From contig JAUPFV010000001.1 of the NCBI GenBank assembly GCA_036936605.1, positions 31,877,900-31,941,899 on the forward strand: DNA of 64,000 bases. Direction: 5' to 3'. The notes beneath the pieces are model-generated. The model made no database searches. It saw only the letters and a program-made list of their open reading frames with translations, and was not told the origin of the DNA. The stretch comes from Limnanthes douglasii subsp. nivea. Lineage: Eukaryota; Streptophyta; Magnoliopsida; Brassicales; Limnanthaceae. The translations under genes and the position numbers were made by a program. This document shows, in pieces, positions 33,173 through 44,599 of the stretch (within the stretch, counting starts at the first letter, position 1; every line of letters starts with the position of its first letter).

Positions 33173-34250
33173 GGGAAATTGTACCAAAGGTACCTACTCA
33201 ACTATTTTATTGTCATCTAATACCCAAGGTTTGATCAATTGTCACTTAATACCCAACTCAACTACCTAATTGTCACATAGTACCTAACTTTATTTTAATA
33301 CCCTGACTACCCTCACCATTCATGAACACGTAACCAAAATTTCTCTTTCCTTCTCTTTCCTACTTTTTCTTTAATTTTATTTTTAAAAGATCCGTATCTT
33401 TCGAACCGGAGCTCGAAAAAATAAATAAAAGTACCATCACTTTTGTTTTTTAAAAATGAACAAAACTAGATCCATTGATGATATTTTTTGATTTTTTAAA
33501 AAAATAAAATTTCACCAGTTGCAAGAATCGTTCAGAAATTGCAAGCAATTCGCATCTTGAGAATTGTACCAGTTTTTTTTTTTTCATACCAGTTTTTTTT
33601 TATCGTTCAGAAATCCTGAGAGTTGCAAGCAATTCGCATCTTATCATGAGAATCGTTCAGAAATTTGCAAGCAATTCGCATCTTATCATGCGTATCGTTC
33701 AGAAATTGCAAGCAATTCGCATCTTATCATGAGAATCGTTCAGAAATTGCAAGCAATTCGCATCTTATCCTGAGAATCGTTCAGAATTTGCAAGCAATTC
33801 GCATCCTCAGAATTTGCAAGCAATTTGCATCTTGAGAATTGTACCAGTTTTTTTTTTATCGTTCAGAAATCTTGAGAGTTGCAAGCAATTCACATCTTAT
33901 CATGAGAATCGTTCAGAATTTTGCAAGCAATTCGCATCTTATCATGAGAATCGTTCAGAAATTGCAAGCAATTCGCATCTTATCATGAGAATCGTTCAGA
34001 AATTGCAAGCAATTCGCATCTTATCATGAGAATCGTTCAGAAATTGCAAGCAATTCGCATCATGAGAATTTGCAAGCAATTCGCATCTTGAGAATTGTAC
34101 CAGTTTTTTTTTTTTTTTTACCAGCGCGCCTATATTTGGTCGGGGGTATTTTTGTCCAAATTATAGTTCGAGGTACCAAGTTACACTATCCAAAAAACGG
34201 GTACCGCCGGATAATAACATAGTCGAGAAGGTATTTACCGGTACTTTTCT
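33173..34250. mobile_element. M2: non-autonomous TIR element with a minisatellite core, probably Mutator-like
   Basis: The left end GGGAAATTGTACCAAAGGTA and the right end (complement AGAAAAGTACCGGTAAATAC) are imperfect terminal inverted repeats; inside, ACTATTTTATTGTCAT / ACTATGTTATTATCCG also pair. The element is flanked by CATATATATA on both sides (33163-33172 and 34251-34260), a 10-bp duplication in the 9-11 bp range of Mutator-like elements, although the target is AT-repetitive. A subterminal block with CCGTATCTTTCGAACCGGAG and TTAAAAATGAACAAAAC is shared with M3. The core is a 41-bp minisatellite. No transposase is encoded; the two 70-codon open frames are repeat translations. Confidence 0.7.
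33541..34105. repeat. 41-bp minisatellite arranged as a 256-bp higher-order repeat
   Basis: GCAAGCAATTCGCATC starts at 33625, 33667, 33708, 33749, 33790 and 33816, and again at 33881, 33923, 33964, 34005, 34046 and 34072. Unit spacing is 41-42 bp with a closing 26-bp unit, and every member of the second series lies exactly 256 bp after its partner. Each block ends in GAGAATTGTACCAG plus a T-run; a further isolated unit is at 33541. Confidence 0.95.
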
Positions 34251-34318
34251 CATATATATATATATATATATACATACATACATATATACATATTACATGC
34301 ATGCATGTATACATCTAT

Positions 34319-34358
<40 letters not shown>

Positions 34359-34360
34359 AC

Positions 34361-34407
<47 letters not shown>

Positions 34408-34607
34408 CATATATACATACATACATACATGCATACATACATACATACATATATGTATACATGCATACATACATACATATATGCAAACATGATACATACA
34501 TGCATCCATGCATACATACATACATATATGTATACATGCATATATACATACATATATGCAAACATGATACATACATACATCCATGCATACATACATACAT
34601 GCATACA

Positions 34608-34641
<34 letters not shown>

Positions 34642-34660
34642 CATGCATACATATACTAAA
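34251..34660. repeat. (AT)n / (ACAT)n compound microsatellite
   Basis: Long runs of TATA and ACATACAT with interspersed GCATGCAT. It is open in five or more frames on both strands (34250-34670), giving Y/I/H/T or M/Y/V/C low-complexity translations that are not genes. It directly abuts the M2 right target duplication. Confidence 0.97.
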
Positions 34661-36375
34661 TGTTATTTAAATTTGCGTACATACATATGATAACTTAAAC
34701 CTTTGAATTAGTTGCATGCACCTCTTTATAGGGTATGTACAACAACCTCACTTGAAAGCATCACAACAAAGAAAAATAAAAATAAAAAATGAAAAATGAA
34801 AAACGAAATTAGATCTAGTGTAGTTTTGGGCTGAACTGCACGATTATTTAAAAAAACAAGTAAAGAATTGTGCATATTTATGAAGATTGGGTGAAATAAA
34901 AAAAACACCTCATAAACCTAGAGTTGAAACTGAAGTAGGAGTTAGTCAAGACCATATCAGGGGTGATCATGGTCAACTATAGTTCGTTGTGGAAATCATA
35001 ATCTTAGTCCCGATGAACTACACATGTACTGAGTTCATCGCCAACGACGACCCTTTAGTCGCGGTGAACTCTCCAATTTCCAAAACAAATTAAGACTCCC
35101 CACTCTCTAAGTTAGGGTTTCGTCTTAATTTCTTTCAAAAAATTAGACATGTACTAAACATAAACAATATATAAATAACATTTATAGGCTTTGTTTCCAC
35201 CAAACTGTTCCTAATATGCGATCCCAAATTTTTTATCACATACTTCGTTCATATGTCTCTAAACTTAAATCAATCAATAAATAAAGATCAAGAGGGATGT
35301 TTCTCTCAACCGAATCAATTAAAAAATATATTTTATTAATTGAATTTTGAGATATCTAATTTTTTTCCACTTCATATTCCTACACGAAGAGGAATCAGAG
35401 GCACATTTGATACTACTTGTTATGATATACACTTTTACCACGAATATAAATAAAATAATAAAGAGTGACTTACGGATTTGCCTTAGCGATTCTAAATATA
35501 TATCGTTTGGCATTGCAGAATTACCCTTTTGAATTTAGGATTGCAGCAAAAAAATTGTGATTCGGGTAAGAACAAAGAAATGCAGACTATGATTCTTTTA
35601 TTAGCTTTGTAGAAAAAAAACTAGAAAGATATTATGAATAATAAACCTAACAAAAAACAAAACAATCTATTTTCTAAAACGATTGATAATTATTTTATAT
35701 AATAAAACTTACTTAATGTAGAATAATAATAAAAATTATTTAATTTTTTTTGTTCAAAAGTATAAAATGTTTCATTTTTATTTAATTATTTTATTTAAAA
35801 TAATAAAAAAAATTATATTTAAATATTTGACACAAAAATATAAATTGTTTCTTTTTTATCTTTTCTTCTCAGTTAATTCACTTGATTGTTCTTACCTAAC
35901 CTGATTGTATGTGTCGTATTTGATGTTGAACATAATTATATGTGATGTGCTTGATTGTACGTGTAAAATCTATAGGAGTATACCCAACTTGATTAGTACA
36001 CGAAGTAAATTTCTTGTGTTGAATATAATTACACATACCAAATCTAATTGGTTGTATCAATTATGATTGGTTGTAAAAAGTATAATTGTTTTTTTATAAT
36101 AATACAATAAATATAGAATTGTAAAATCAGAACAAAAAACAGACAAAAACTGAACCTACAAACTATAATAAAACTTTAAAATTACAGAAATATTCTCACC
36201 AATTATTGAAAATTGGTGAGATAGATGAGGAACGAGGAAGAATAAGATAAATATAAACTCTTTAAAAACTGAAACTAGTTAAAAAGATCAAAGTTTTTTT
36301 TACCAAAATTAAATACTCTTCTTCATAGTGGATCCCAAGAAAAAAAACCTAGCATAATCTTCAAAACCTAAAATT
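34661..36375. other. Unassigned AT-rich sequence
   Basis: No gene is recognised. The piece at 34955-35110 is less AT-rich (TCATCGCCAACGACGACCC) but has no open frame. Open frames at 35319-35532 on both strands are short and without content. Confidence 0.45.
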
Positions 36376-36393
36376 AATATTACTTTAAAGATC

Positions 36394-36600
36394 CCCAAGG
36401 GGATAGCCGAGTTGGTTGAGTAAGGAATGCTTGTGACCAAAAGTTCATGAGTTCGAGTCCCTCTACATATGCTTTCTTGGTTGAGCCTGTCACCTTGTGT
36501 GGTTTAACTTCTGGGTTGGTTTGCAGGCTATTGCGTTAGACTTAGGGTTTTATCATGTGCGCACTAGTTGAGTAGCGGCTGCGGGTTCCCTCCGAAAAAA
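36394..36600 (+). mobile_element. SINE-I: tRNA-derived SINE (Au-like) with 18-bp target duplication
   Basis: The head GGGGATAGCCGAGTTGGTTGAG with a Pol III A box (TAGCCGAGTTGG) and B box (AGTTCGAGTCCC, about 36448-36462) is tRNA-derived. The body includes CACCTTGTGTGGTTTAAC and CAGGCTATTGCGTTAGAC, wording typical of plant Au SINEs, and it ends GCGGGTTCCCTCCG plus an A-run. A perfect 18-bp duplication, AATATTACTTTAAAGATC, flanks it (36376-36393 and 36601-36618). It would be transcribed by Pol III and moved by LINE proteins in trans. It has inserted at the left edge of Copia-D copy 1. It is not a functional tRNA gene. Confidence 0.9.
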
Positions 36601-38095
36601 AATATTACTTTAAAGATCTTATGGTACCATTGTCTAAAATCTTGTATATCATTGACTTTGAATAGCCAATTGAAAAGTTCTCAGACTAGACCATATGAAT
36701 TGTTTTCTCAATGTCAAAATTAAGAGAAATGATCTTGGGATCGATTTGATGAAGCTCTAAGTTAAATTAAGAAACTAATTTCATGATTGTCCTAAAATAA
36801 AGAAAATGTATATTTTCAAGTCAATCCAATTACAGTGAGTATAACCTTTTTCTACCAAGTTTCATTTTATGTCTCTCCATATAACCCTTGGAATTTATAT
36901 GTTTTTGTAAGTCCACTTATAACGAATCAAATTATTTTCTTCGGGTATTTAAAAAATATCCCAAAAAATATAATATTCAAAGGACCTATACTTTTCCCAC
37001 ATAGTGTTAATCCATAACTGAGATTCAGTTCTCTTTATGGTCTCACGGAAACATAACATAACTTTTACCGTTATTTCACATGAATCTTTAGGTCCTTAAA
37101 AACATACTATATAAAGACACAATATTCTTCTTTTATTTGGTGGACCTTATAAGGGTACTATTTCTGTAGTTTTCACTTCTTAAGAAGATGAAGTTTGATT
37201 TTCATGAACAATATCATTTTATTCTACATGTGGAAAAATTATATTATTTTGTGTATTTTCATATTCTAATGAGACCAAATCATATGATAATTGAGTATAA
37301 TTGTAAAAAATTATTCCATTTTGAGTATCTTTATGTCGTTCCTAAAATGGTTTTCATTATAGTGCAATCCTCTAATACCTAAGTATCTTCGTTTTAACAT
37401 TCATGAATCTGTATAGATATTTCCTCAAAATGGATATTTGTTCCTAAATGTTTCCCCGAAACTCAACATCTTCGAAGAACCTTGATGTTCCCGTATCAAA
37501 TATAATTTAGTGGAAAGATCATAAAACTTCACTCCCTTCAATGTATTCAATGAAATAATAGATAACCGCACGAGGCTCCATTTTTTTCCATTCGTCCTAT
37601 AAGGCATCACTTCAAATACAAATTCTCAAACTTATAGATGTTTTAAGCTACTCTTGTGACCCGTTCAGAGTTCATATAGGGTCTTAATGATTGTTTTTAT
37701 GGGACCTATATTTAAAATATATACAACATATTTTTGGTGACCTCACCCTAAAGTGATAGTGGTAGATTCGAATGACTAACCATATATCTCGAAAAATCTT
37801 TAAGTTTACGGTTTTGTTGCTTAGATACACCATTCATGATGGAGGGAATCCCATATCATATATTGAGGGATTATATCATACTCCTTTTGGTACTCTGAAA
37901 ATAGTCCATAATGATTTTTACATACACCGTCATATATGACATATTATTTAACATCATGGTTAGATCATATTTGTTTTATCATATATTGAGGAATTATATC
38001 ATACTCCTTTAGGTAATCTGAAATATAGTCCATGATGATTTTCACATTCACCGTCATATATGCCATATATTGAGGAATTATATCATATTTGTTTT
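36601..38095 (-). pseudogene. Copia-D, first copy of RT-integrase segment
   Basis: Minus-strand coding remnants: RT piece ELHQIDPKIISLNFDIEKT (about 36700-36760), and the integrase C-terminal VKFYDLSTK and FGETFRNKYPF (open 37425-37610), matching the FKFYDPSTK region of Copia-B. Then IMNGVSKQQNRKLKDF (about 37795-37845), matching the catalytic-E block of integrase. Stops and deletions are everywhere. The right end carries a local duplication of CATATATTGAGGAATTATAT (37855, 37980, 38062). The segment is present again at 39496-41000. Confidence 0.8.
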
Positions 38096-38569
38096 ATCTA
38101 ATGTCCATCAAATAGATGGATATTAGTTTTTCTTGAATGGTATCAATCAACTAAATACGATTTTAAATATTGGTTAATTATTTTTCTACCTAAATGGATT
38201 CAAATTAGTTGATATTAGATGTATTGGTAAAGCAACTAATGTTGTTCAACTTGGTGGATATTAATGGTTTTTAGGAATAAAGACTAGTGTGTATAGTCAT
38301 TTTAATTATTTTTTTTAAAAAAATATTTTTATCTAATAATTATTTTTTAAAGATACTATATTAAATTAATTTATTAAATAATTTAATTATTTTTATCAAT
38401 TATAAAATTAGTATATCCAAGTAGATTAGAAAACAAGAATACTAGGTCTAGTAGCGTGACTTGAATTTGTATGGATAATTTAAAATATTTATATATTTAA
38501 AATCAAATTTGAATTTGAAATATCTTAATGACTTTATTATATCTATAAAAAAAATATTTCGTTTTTAAA
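38096..38569. other. Unassigned AT-rich sequence
   Basis: Very AT-rich, no gene or repeat recognised. It separates Copia-D copy 1 from the host-like sequence. Confidence 0.4.
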
Positions 38570-39460
38570 TAGCTTCAGATTTTTCCATCAGCCATTTTCT
38601 GTTTCAAAACCTTAATTATATTTTTCTTTATTTTGTTTGTTTCTCTTGTGAAATCGTTGGCCATGCCGAGTTCTTCATCCAATTCTTCTTCGAGTTCTTC
38701 TTCCAGTTCTTGGTATCATATACAGTTATATCATACTTATCACTTGGATAAGGATGAAGCGGCTGAACTCGAAGCGCAAAATAACAACCATAATGCTTCC
38801 TCTCTTTCAGTTTCTATTTCTCAGCAGCACCAAGCTCAGAATTCGTAATCAGATTTTTCATCTGTAAACTTCTTTGGATCATCTAAAAGTCCTTCCACGG
38901 GTTTGTCATTTGAAAACTTCTTTGGATCACCTAAAAGTCCTTGCACGGGTTCGAACAATGACGAGGTGATCCTTTATTTGTAGACATGTTTCTCTTATAG
39001 GTGGTGTTTGTTTTTTTTATGATTTTGTTTATCCATAAGTTAAGGTTATTATACTCTAAAGTGAGAATCCCTTGCATTGTTGGACATGCACTGCCTGCCC
39101 TATGTATTGCAGATGAATTTTTGAGAAAACAAGAAGAACACAAAACTATAGTTTATATAGTTTCTTGCTTTTCTTCTGTTTAATTTTACCATTCTAAGTT
39201 TGAGGACGGACGTCAAATCCATTATACAGGTAAACAGTTGTCCAAATCTGGGTACTAATGATCATTCACCTAAACACTACATGTCTAGACGAGGATATTT
39301 TACGGGGCAATGTTCAAATTCCACAAAAGTAGATTCTTTAGATAAGGAGAAAACTTCCATGTAGGCTAGCAATAACTTAGGTTACGACTGTGAGGGTGTA
39401 GATAAAGACAATGAAGGAAGTCATTCGGTAGGTGATTGCAGTAGTTCTACAGGGTTTAAG
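38570..39460 (+). pseudogene. Unrecognised host-like gene fragment (Ser-rich N-terminus), flanked by Copia-D copies
   Basis: A frame from ATG 38663 encodes a poly-Ser start (MPSSSSN then nine Ser), HTYHLDKDEAAELEAQNNN and SISQQHQAQNS, and stops at 38846-38848. In the same frame it continues SDFSSVNFFGSSKSPSTG followed by a near repeat ENFFGSPKSPCTG, encoded by a tandem duplication of about 51 bp at 38850-38950. The base composition is less AT-rich than the flanks and codon choice looks gene-like. Possible later exons (GHALPALCIADEFLRKQEE, 39083-39140; SHSVGDCSSSTGFK, about 39420-39465) show further gene-like wording. I do not recognise the family. Sitting between two copies of a retroelement segment, it could be captured or pre-existing DNA. 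The internal stop suggests a pseudogene. Confidence 0.4.
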
Positions 39461-39495
39461 TTTATTTAACCTATTTACTTCTCAAAAAGCAAAAG

Positions 39496-41130
39496 GTATT
39501 ATTACTTTTAAAAGCATATGGTACCATTGACTAGAATTTTGTTTGATCCCGTAAATGAATTTAATAAATTTGCATACAATTGACTTTAAATAGCCAATTG
39601 AAAGTTCTCAGACTAGACCATATAAATTATTTTCTCAATGTCACAATTAAGAGAATTGATATTGGGATCGATTTAATGGAGCTCTAAGTTAAATTAAGAA
39701 ACTAATGTCATGATCGTCCTAAAATAAAGAAAATATATATTTTCAAGTCAATCCAGTTACACTAGGTATAACATTTTTCTACTAAGTTTCCTTTTATGCC
39801 TCTCCATATAACCCTTGGAATTTATTTGTTTTTGTAGGTCCACTTATAACGAATCAAATTGTTTTCTTCAGGAAATTAAAAAATCTTCCAAACAATATAA
39901 TATTTAGTTGACCTATACTTTTTCCACATAGTGTTAATCCATAACTGAGAATCAGTTCTCTTTATGGTCTCACAGAAACATAACATAACTTTTACTGTTA
40001 TTTCATATGAATCTTTATGTCCTTAAAAACATACTATATGAAGACACAATATTTTTCGTTTATTTTGTGGACCTTATAAGGGCACTATTTCTGTAGTTTT
40101 CACTTCTTAAGAATATGGAGTTTGATTTTCATGAACAATACCATTTTATTCTCCATGTGGAAAAATTATTATATTTTGTGTATTTTCATATTGTAATGAG
40201 ACCAAATCATATGATAATTGAGTATAGTTGTAAAACATTATTCCATTTTGAGTATGTTTATGAAATGGTTTTCATTATAGTGCAGTCCTCTAATACCTAA
40301 GTATCTTCGTTTTAACATTCATGAATCTGTATAGATTCTTCCTTAAAATGGATATTTGTTCCTAAATGTTTCCCCAAAACTCAATATCTTCAAAGAACCT
40401 TGATGTTTTCGTATAAAATATAATTTTAGTGGAAGGATCATAAAACTTCACTCCCTTCAATATTTTGAGTATTCAATGAAATAATAGATTACAACATGAG
40501 GCTCCAATTTTTTTTTCATTCGTCCTATAAGGCTTCACTTCAAATATAAATTCCCAAACTTATAGATGTTATAAGCTATGTTTGCAACCCGTTAAAAGTT
40601 CATATAGGGTCTTAATAATTGTTTTTATGCGACCTATATATAGAATGTATACAACACATTTGATGACCTCACCCTAAAGTGATAGCGGTAGAGTCGAGTG
40701 ACTAACCATATATCTCGAAAAATCTTTAAGTTTACGGTTTTATTACTCAGATACACCATTCATGATGGAGGGAATCCGATATCATATATTGAGGAATTAC
40801 ATCATACTCCTTTAGGTACTCTGAAAATAGTTCATGATGATTTTCACTACACCGTCATACATGACATATTATTTAACATAATGGTCAGATCTGACGTGCT
40901 TAAAGTTATTACCAAGTTTTTTTCAACTTTAACATTAAACTTTATGAAATTTTCTATGGATTTAGGTTTTTCATTAGTAGGGTAGAGATACTCATACTGA
41001 GATAAACCATTTATAAACATCAATGATCGTTCCATGAATGCATTTAGGAATGGTCCAATATATCTGTATATATAAACTTAAAGAGTTCTTTTGGTATGTA
41101 TGCATGAAAACTTCTCATTTTGCTATATAT
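39496..41130 (-). pseudogene. Copia-D RT (partial) and integrase, second copy
   Basis: Repeats 36620-38095: RT relic around 39590-39700, FKFYDPSTK-like block near 40400-40470, MNGVS-like block near 40745-40780, then further integrase N-terminal sequence to about 41130 (FINGLSQYEYLYPTNEKPKS, open 40847-41035, corresponding to [20 protein letters not shown] of Copia-B). Plus-strand frames of 61-95 codons here are antisense shadows. Confidence 0.8.
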
Positions 41131-41660
41131 TCCCATGATACATCCGATGCAAGTACCGTAATATGAATCATCAATGAAACCTAATAAACCTTCAACAATA
41201 AGCTTATCCATTATGGACGAGATGCGACCTCAATATGTGTGCCAAATATTTGTTGAATTTTTAGTTTTATAATTTAGTTGATTGGATACATGTATGTACA
41301 TTGTTTCTTTGTGATGCCCGATTGCATTTGATAAATACATCTAATCATTTATTATTAAATATCTAATGATAAACATATTATTATATAAAGATAAATTTAT
41401 TTGATTATTCCCTAAAATATATGAATATACAAAGGTTTTTAGTACGTGAAAAGATATCAAATTCCTTTTATACGAAGATACATATTATCAAACAGATGGA
41501 AATAAAAATTGATGATTTTTAACATGTCTTTTTGTCATTACTGAGTCCTCGGCTCGTTAATGTATCTTGCAAAGAAATACAAACATGAGCGATCGCAGCT
41601 GTATCAATCCAATATGTGTTTCTTACAACTAAAACTTGATTAATTTATGAACGTACCAAA
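41131..41660 (-). pseudogene. Copia-D pre-integrase and protease region with D-T-A-A
   Basis: Minus-strand YWIDTAAIAHVCISLQDTL at about 41560-41620 is the protease active-site region. It has the same D-T-A-A and HVCISLQ context as Copia-B although the two elements are of different subfamilies. The pre-integrase block follows toward 41200 with stops. Confidence 0.75.
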
Positions 41661-42330
41661 GTTATAAAATTACCTTTAGTTTTTATATGCTTAGTACTTT
41701 TCACATTCTATTTTGAGATATCATTACTTATTGCAAAATAAACATCCACATGCAACAAGTGATTCTTTATATGTATTTTTTTCCAGAATTGGAAGTTTTA
41801 TTAGTTTCTCTATCATATTTTTATTCTTTGTTTTTCCTCATCCAAAAGTTATTATATGCACCACGTGACATTCTTCTTTTAGTATTTTCTCTTTATGAGT
41901 AGCATAAGAAATCAATTTATTAAATGTTCACTTTGTGTTAGCATTTGTAAGAGGTTTGAAAGCTCTTAAATTGACTGAAATACAAACGATACCACATCTT
42001 CCCCAGTAAGGGTAACATTGGGTAACTTTAAGTTTGAGACGATAACTAACATGCCGATATTACGTTACCTTATTGTCACTTTACCATGAAACCTAATGAT
42101 GGAGGGTTGACTCAGCATATTCTGAATCTTTACTTCATCAATAATTTATCAAAATCTTTGAGAACTTTAGTTGCATGGATGGTCTTAGTAAGGATAGGCC
42201 CACAAAATGCCAAAGGTATTTCATATTTCATAATTTCCAAACACAACCAATTTGAATTTTTTGTGCCATATCTTCTTCTCGTGAGAACTATCTTCTATGA
42301 GGAAAGTGAGCTTATTAGTCCTTAATAAGG
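41661..42330 (-). pseudogene. Copia-D gag, degenerate
   Basis: The minus strand encodes a decayed zinc knuckle CLFCNK**YLKIECEK (about 41700-41755, with two stops and H replaced by Y), NLKLPNVTLTGEDVVSF (about 41990-42040), a RFHGKVTIR block matching YRGKGTVRE of Copia-B gag (about 42060-42090), and the N-terminal FGNYEI region. The 79-codon plus-strand frame at 42086-42325 is the antisense of this gag. Confidence 0.78.
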
Positions 42331-42917
42331 ATCAAAATCATCACATTTTAAATATAATTTCTATATAACTTTTCATTAGAAACAAATAGACCTATCTAAA
42401 GTGTGAGGTTTATTCCCAATTGAACGATATGTTAGTTTTGTGATCCACTTACCATAATTAATGTGAACTTAAGCATCAAATCCATATAAAACATAAACAT
42501 CAAACAACGAGTTAAATACACTGAAATTCCAAACATATATGTGGTCCAAATCAAAAAGAGTAACCCTTACAGTTGCACATACTGTACAAAGTTGTAGTAA
42601 AGATTTCTTTTATGTATTAACAGTGGCGCCACCATGACAGCCACAGAGGGTGCCGCAACAGATCAAGTTATCACAGCGATGATGAAACCAAAGTTGTAGC
42701 TAAAACAATCCTTGTGATGTGGTAACAGGATCCCAAATTTTCCAAAAAACCCTAAATTGCTTCCATAATTTATACTTAATCGATTAAACATTATAATATA
42801 ATATATTTTAATCCATAATCAATCAAATACCATATGATCGTAACCTTGGATCCACCACCTCTACCAAAACAATCAACAATCAATTTCTAGGTGTGGATCC
42901 TTTGGAGAAAATAAAAC

Positions 42918-42992
<75 letters not shown>

Positions 42993-43031
42993 GATTGAAC
43001 ATAAAAACCTAATCATCAAGCTTGAAGGGGT
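42331..43031 (-). other. Copia-D leader, interrupted by a (TA)n run
   Basis: Non-coding leader between gag and PBS, matching 61120-61830 of Copia-E. It is expanded by a TA microsatellite at 42919-42990; Copia-E has only ATGTATATAAATA at the same place, so the expansion arose after they diverged. Confidence 0.75.
42919..42990. repeat. (TA)n microsatellite in the Copia-D leader
   Basis: About 36 uninterrupted TA/AT dinucleotides. Confidence 0.97.
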
Positions 43032-43044
43032 GACTCTGATACCA
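43032..43044 (-). other. Primer binding site (tRNA-Met), Copia-D
   Basis: The minus strand reads TGGTATCAGAGTC directly after the LTR end AACAAG. The Copia-E equivalent (about 61829-61841) is mutated. Confidence 0.88.
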
Positions 43045-43046
43045 CT

Positions 43047-43615
43047 TGTTGGGTTCTATTTGTTTGAATCATATACTAAACGTACATAAAATATTTTAGT
43101 TTTATGAGTTCTTCCCAAAATTGTGGAATATAAATATTTACATAAGTATTTTTCAAGTATTTTTGTTCTTTCCTTCACTTTTGTCTCTCGCACTTCATTT
43201 GCCTTTGCAATCTGTAAATTTGATCTTCAAGATTTGATCTTCTGACCAACAACATGTCTATATTTTTTTAGTCTTGTGTTGAAGGAACTAAACACTAATA
43301 TTTCTTTCTATAGGATTGGAACTAAAACTCTAATATAACAATCCTCATTTGGTTAAGTTATTGTGGTCATGGACCATAAACACAACCCTTGATAATTTGT
43401 TTCTTTATAAATTAGTCCCTAAAATTTTAGTTTTCATTTAAGTTTCAGTATTTTTATTCAATAATTCATGGAATCATAATTTGACTTGGTACATACACAA
43501 TTAATTTTATAAAGGATTTTCATCATTTAGTATATTTTTATGTATTACTTATTAATCAGACTATTATAGATAATAACCAATGCATCGATAAACATATGAC
43601 ACTGAAGTTCCAATA
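43047..43615 (-). promoter_or_regulatory. Copia-D 5' LTR
   Basis: Bounded by TGTTGGGTTC on the plus strand at 43047 and GAAGTTCCAATA at 43604-43615 (TATTGGAAC in element orientation, close to the canonical TGTTGGAA start). It aligns with 61844-62140 plus 63112-63275 of Copia-E, with the MITE of Copia-E absent: the target octamer ATAACAAT is single here (43335-43342). Confidence 0.85.
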
Positions 43616-44440
43616 TTTTTATAATAATAAATTTAGTGATTAATAAATAAGTTAAGTTACCGATAGATACCTGAAAATCGTTTCAACTACCAATAGGTAC
43701 ATGGATAACCCAAACTACTCATAGGTGCCTACAACAAGAACAAATCATAAAATATATTTTTAAATAAGAAATGCGTATACACATACACTGAACAATACAC
43801 TAGTAATTCCTTGAATTGTGGATTAAAATTTATTTTTCCCATTTGTTGTATTTAAACTTTAAAACTCTGTATATTTATAACTGTAACATAAAAAAAATCC
43901 AAAAACACTAATGTTTCTATTTTCTTAAGATGATAAAAAATAAATTCATGAGTGATATATTTTGAGATTTTTTCGTAGTTATTTTTTATAAGTGATTTGT
44001 ACATATTTTCGCATGTGCTATTTTAATAAGCATATGACTAAATAATTGACCTCAAAACTCTAAGTAGTTCCAACAAAAGTCTACTCAATAATCATTATAA
44101 GTTTAGCCAATTTCTTCCAAAAATACCTTCTCTTCCTTCATCATCAACCTTCTGGAAGTGCTCTCAAGAACACCAAACATCAAAAATTAAAAATTCTATC
44201 TCTCAATAGTAATTCAATAGATTCATTTAAAAACACAATTAATCGATGAGAAAAGGGAAATAGTAAGTCTTATTCTTGTTTTTAAAGGTTTAATTTGAGT
44301 TTTTAGATTTTGTTGATTTTGCTAGATTTTGATTTATGTATCAAAATTGCTTAGTTCTAGTGATATAAGAGAGCTTAGCATGAAACATGCGTGTTTGTGT
44401 GGTTCATTTGTTGTTGGGTGTTGATAGTAGATTAAAGCTA
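43616..44440. other. Unassigned AT-rich sequence
   Basis: 43660-43730 contains TACC.GATAGATACCTG and AGGTACATGG / AGGTGCCTAC pieces that recall the GTACC-rich ends of the M family, but no matching right end was found. The rest shows nothing recognisable. Confidence 0.35.
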
Positions 44441-44443
44441 GGT

Positions 44444-44537
44444 TTCGTCGAAGAACATAACTTTTGGTTCTCTGGTGTTCTTCGACGCTGACAGTACATA
44501 ACTTTTGGTTCTCTGGTGTTCTTCGACGCTGACAGCA
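44444..44537. repeat. Two-copy 58-bp tandem duplication
   Basis: ACATAACTTTTGGTTCTCTGG followed by TGTTCTTCGACGCTGACAG occurs at about 44454 and 44496 (period 42 bp); the first copy is preceded by GTCGAAGA. Open frames on both strands reflect the repeat. No product is recognised. Confidence 0.9.
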
Positions 44538-44599
44538 TGATGCATTTACACTCACAACGTAAATCCATTGCGCTGCCAGTGTTGGTCTCTGGCAACAAG

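Larger units (their letters stand above)
39496..43615 (-). mobile_element. Copia-D: degenerate Ty1/copia element, 5' LTR to RT
   Basis: On the minus strand from the right: 5' LTR (43047-43615), PBS, leader, gag, protease, integrase, then a partial RT ending near 39500. No 3' LTR is found to the left. Coding regions are full of stops. LTR, leader and gag are colinear with Copia-E (48650-49840 and 61121-63275), but Copia-D lacks the gypsy and MITE insertions found there. It belongs to a different subfamily from Copia-B/C but has the same gene order. Confidence 0.82.

Noticed and set aside
34250..34670. Five overlapping open frames of 60-130 codons on both strands
   Set aside because: They are translations of an AT/ACAT microsatellite (only Y, I, H, T, M, V, C residues) and cannot be genes.
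36394..36470. A tRNA gene
   Set aside because: A and B boxes are present but the acceptor stem does not close, and the sequence continues into a SINE body with an A tail and an 18-bp target duplication.
40698..42325. Plus-strand frames of 79-95 codons
   Set aside because: They are antisense shadows of Copia-D integrase and gag, which read convincingly on the minus strand.
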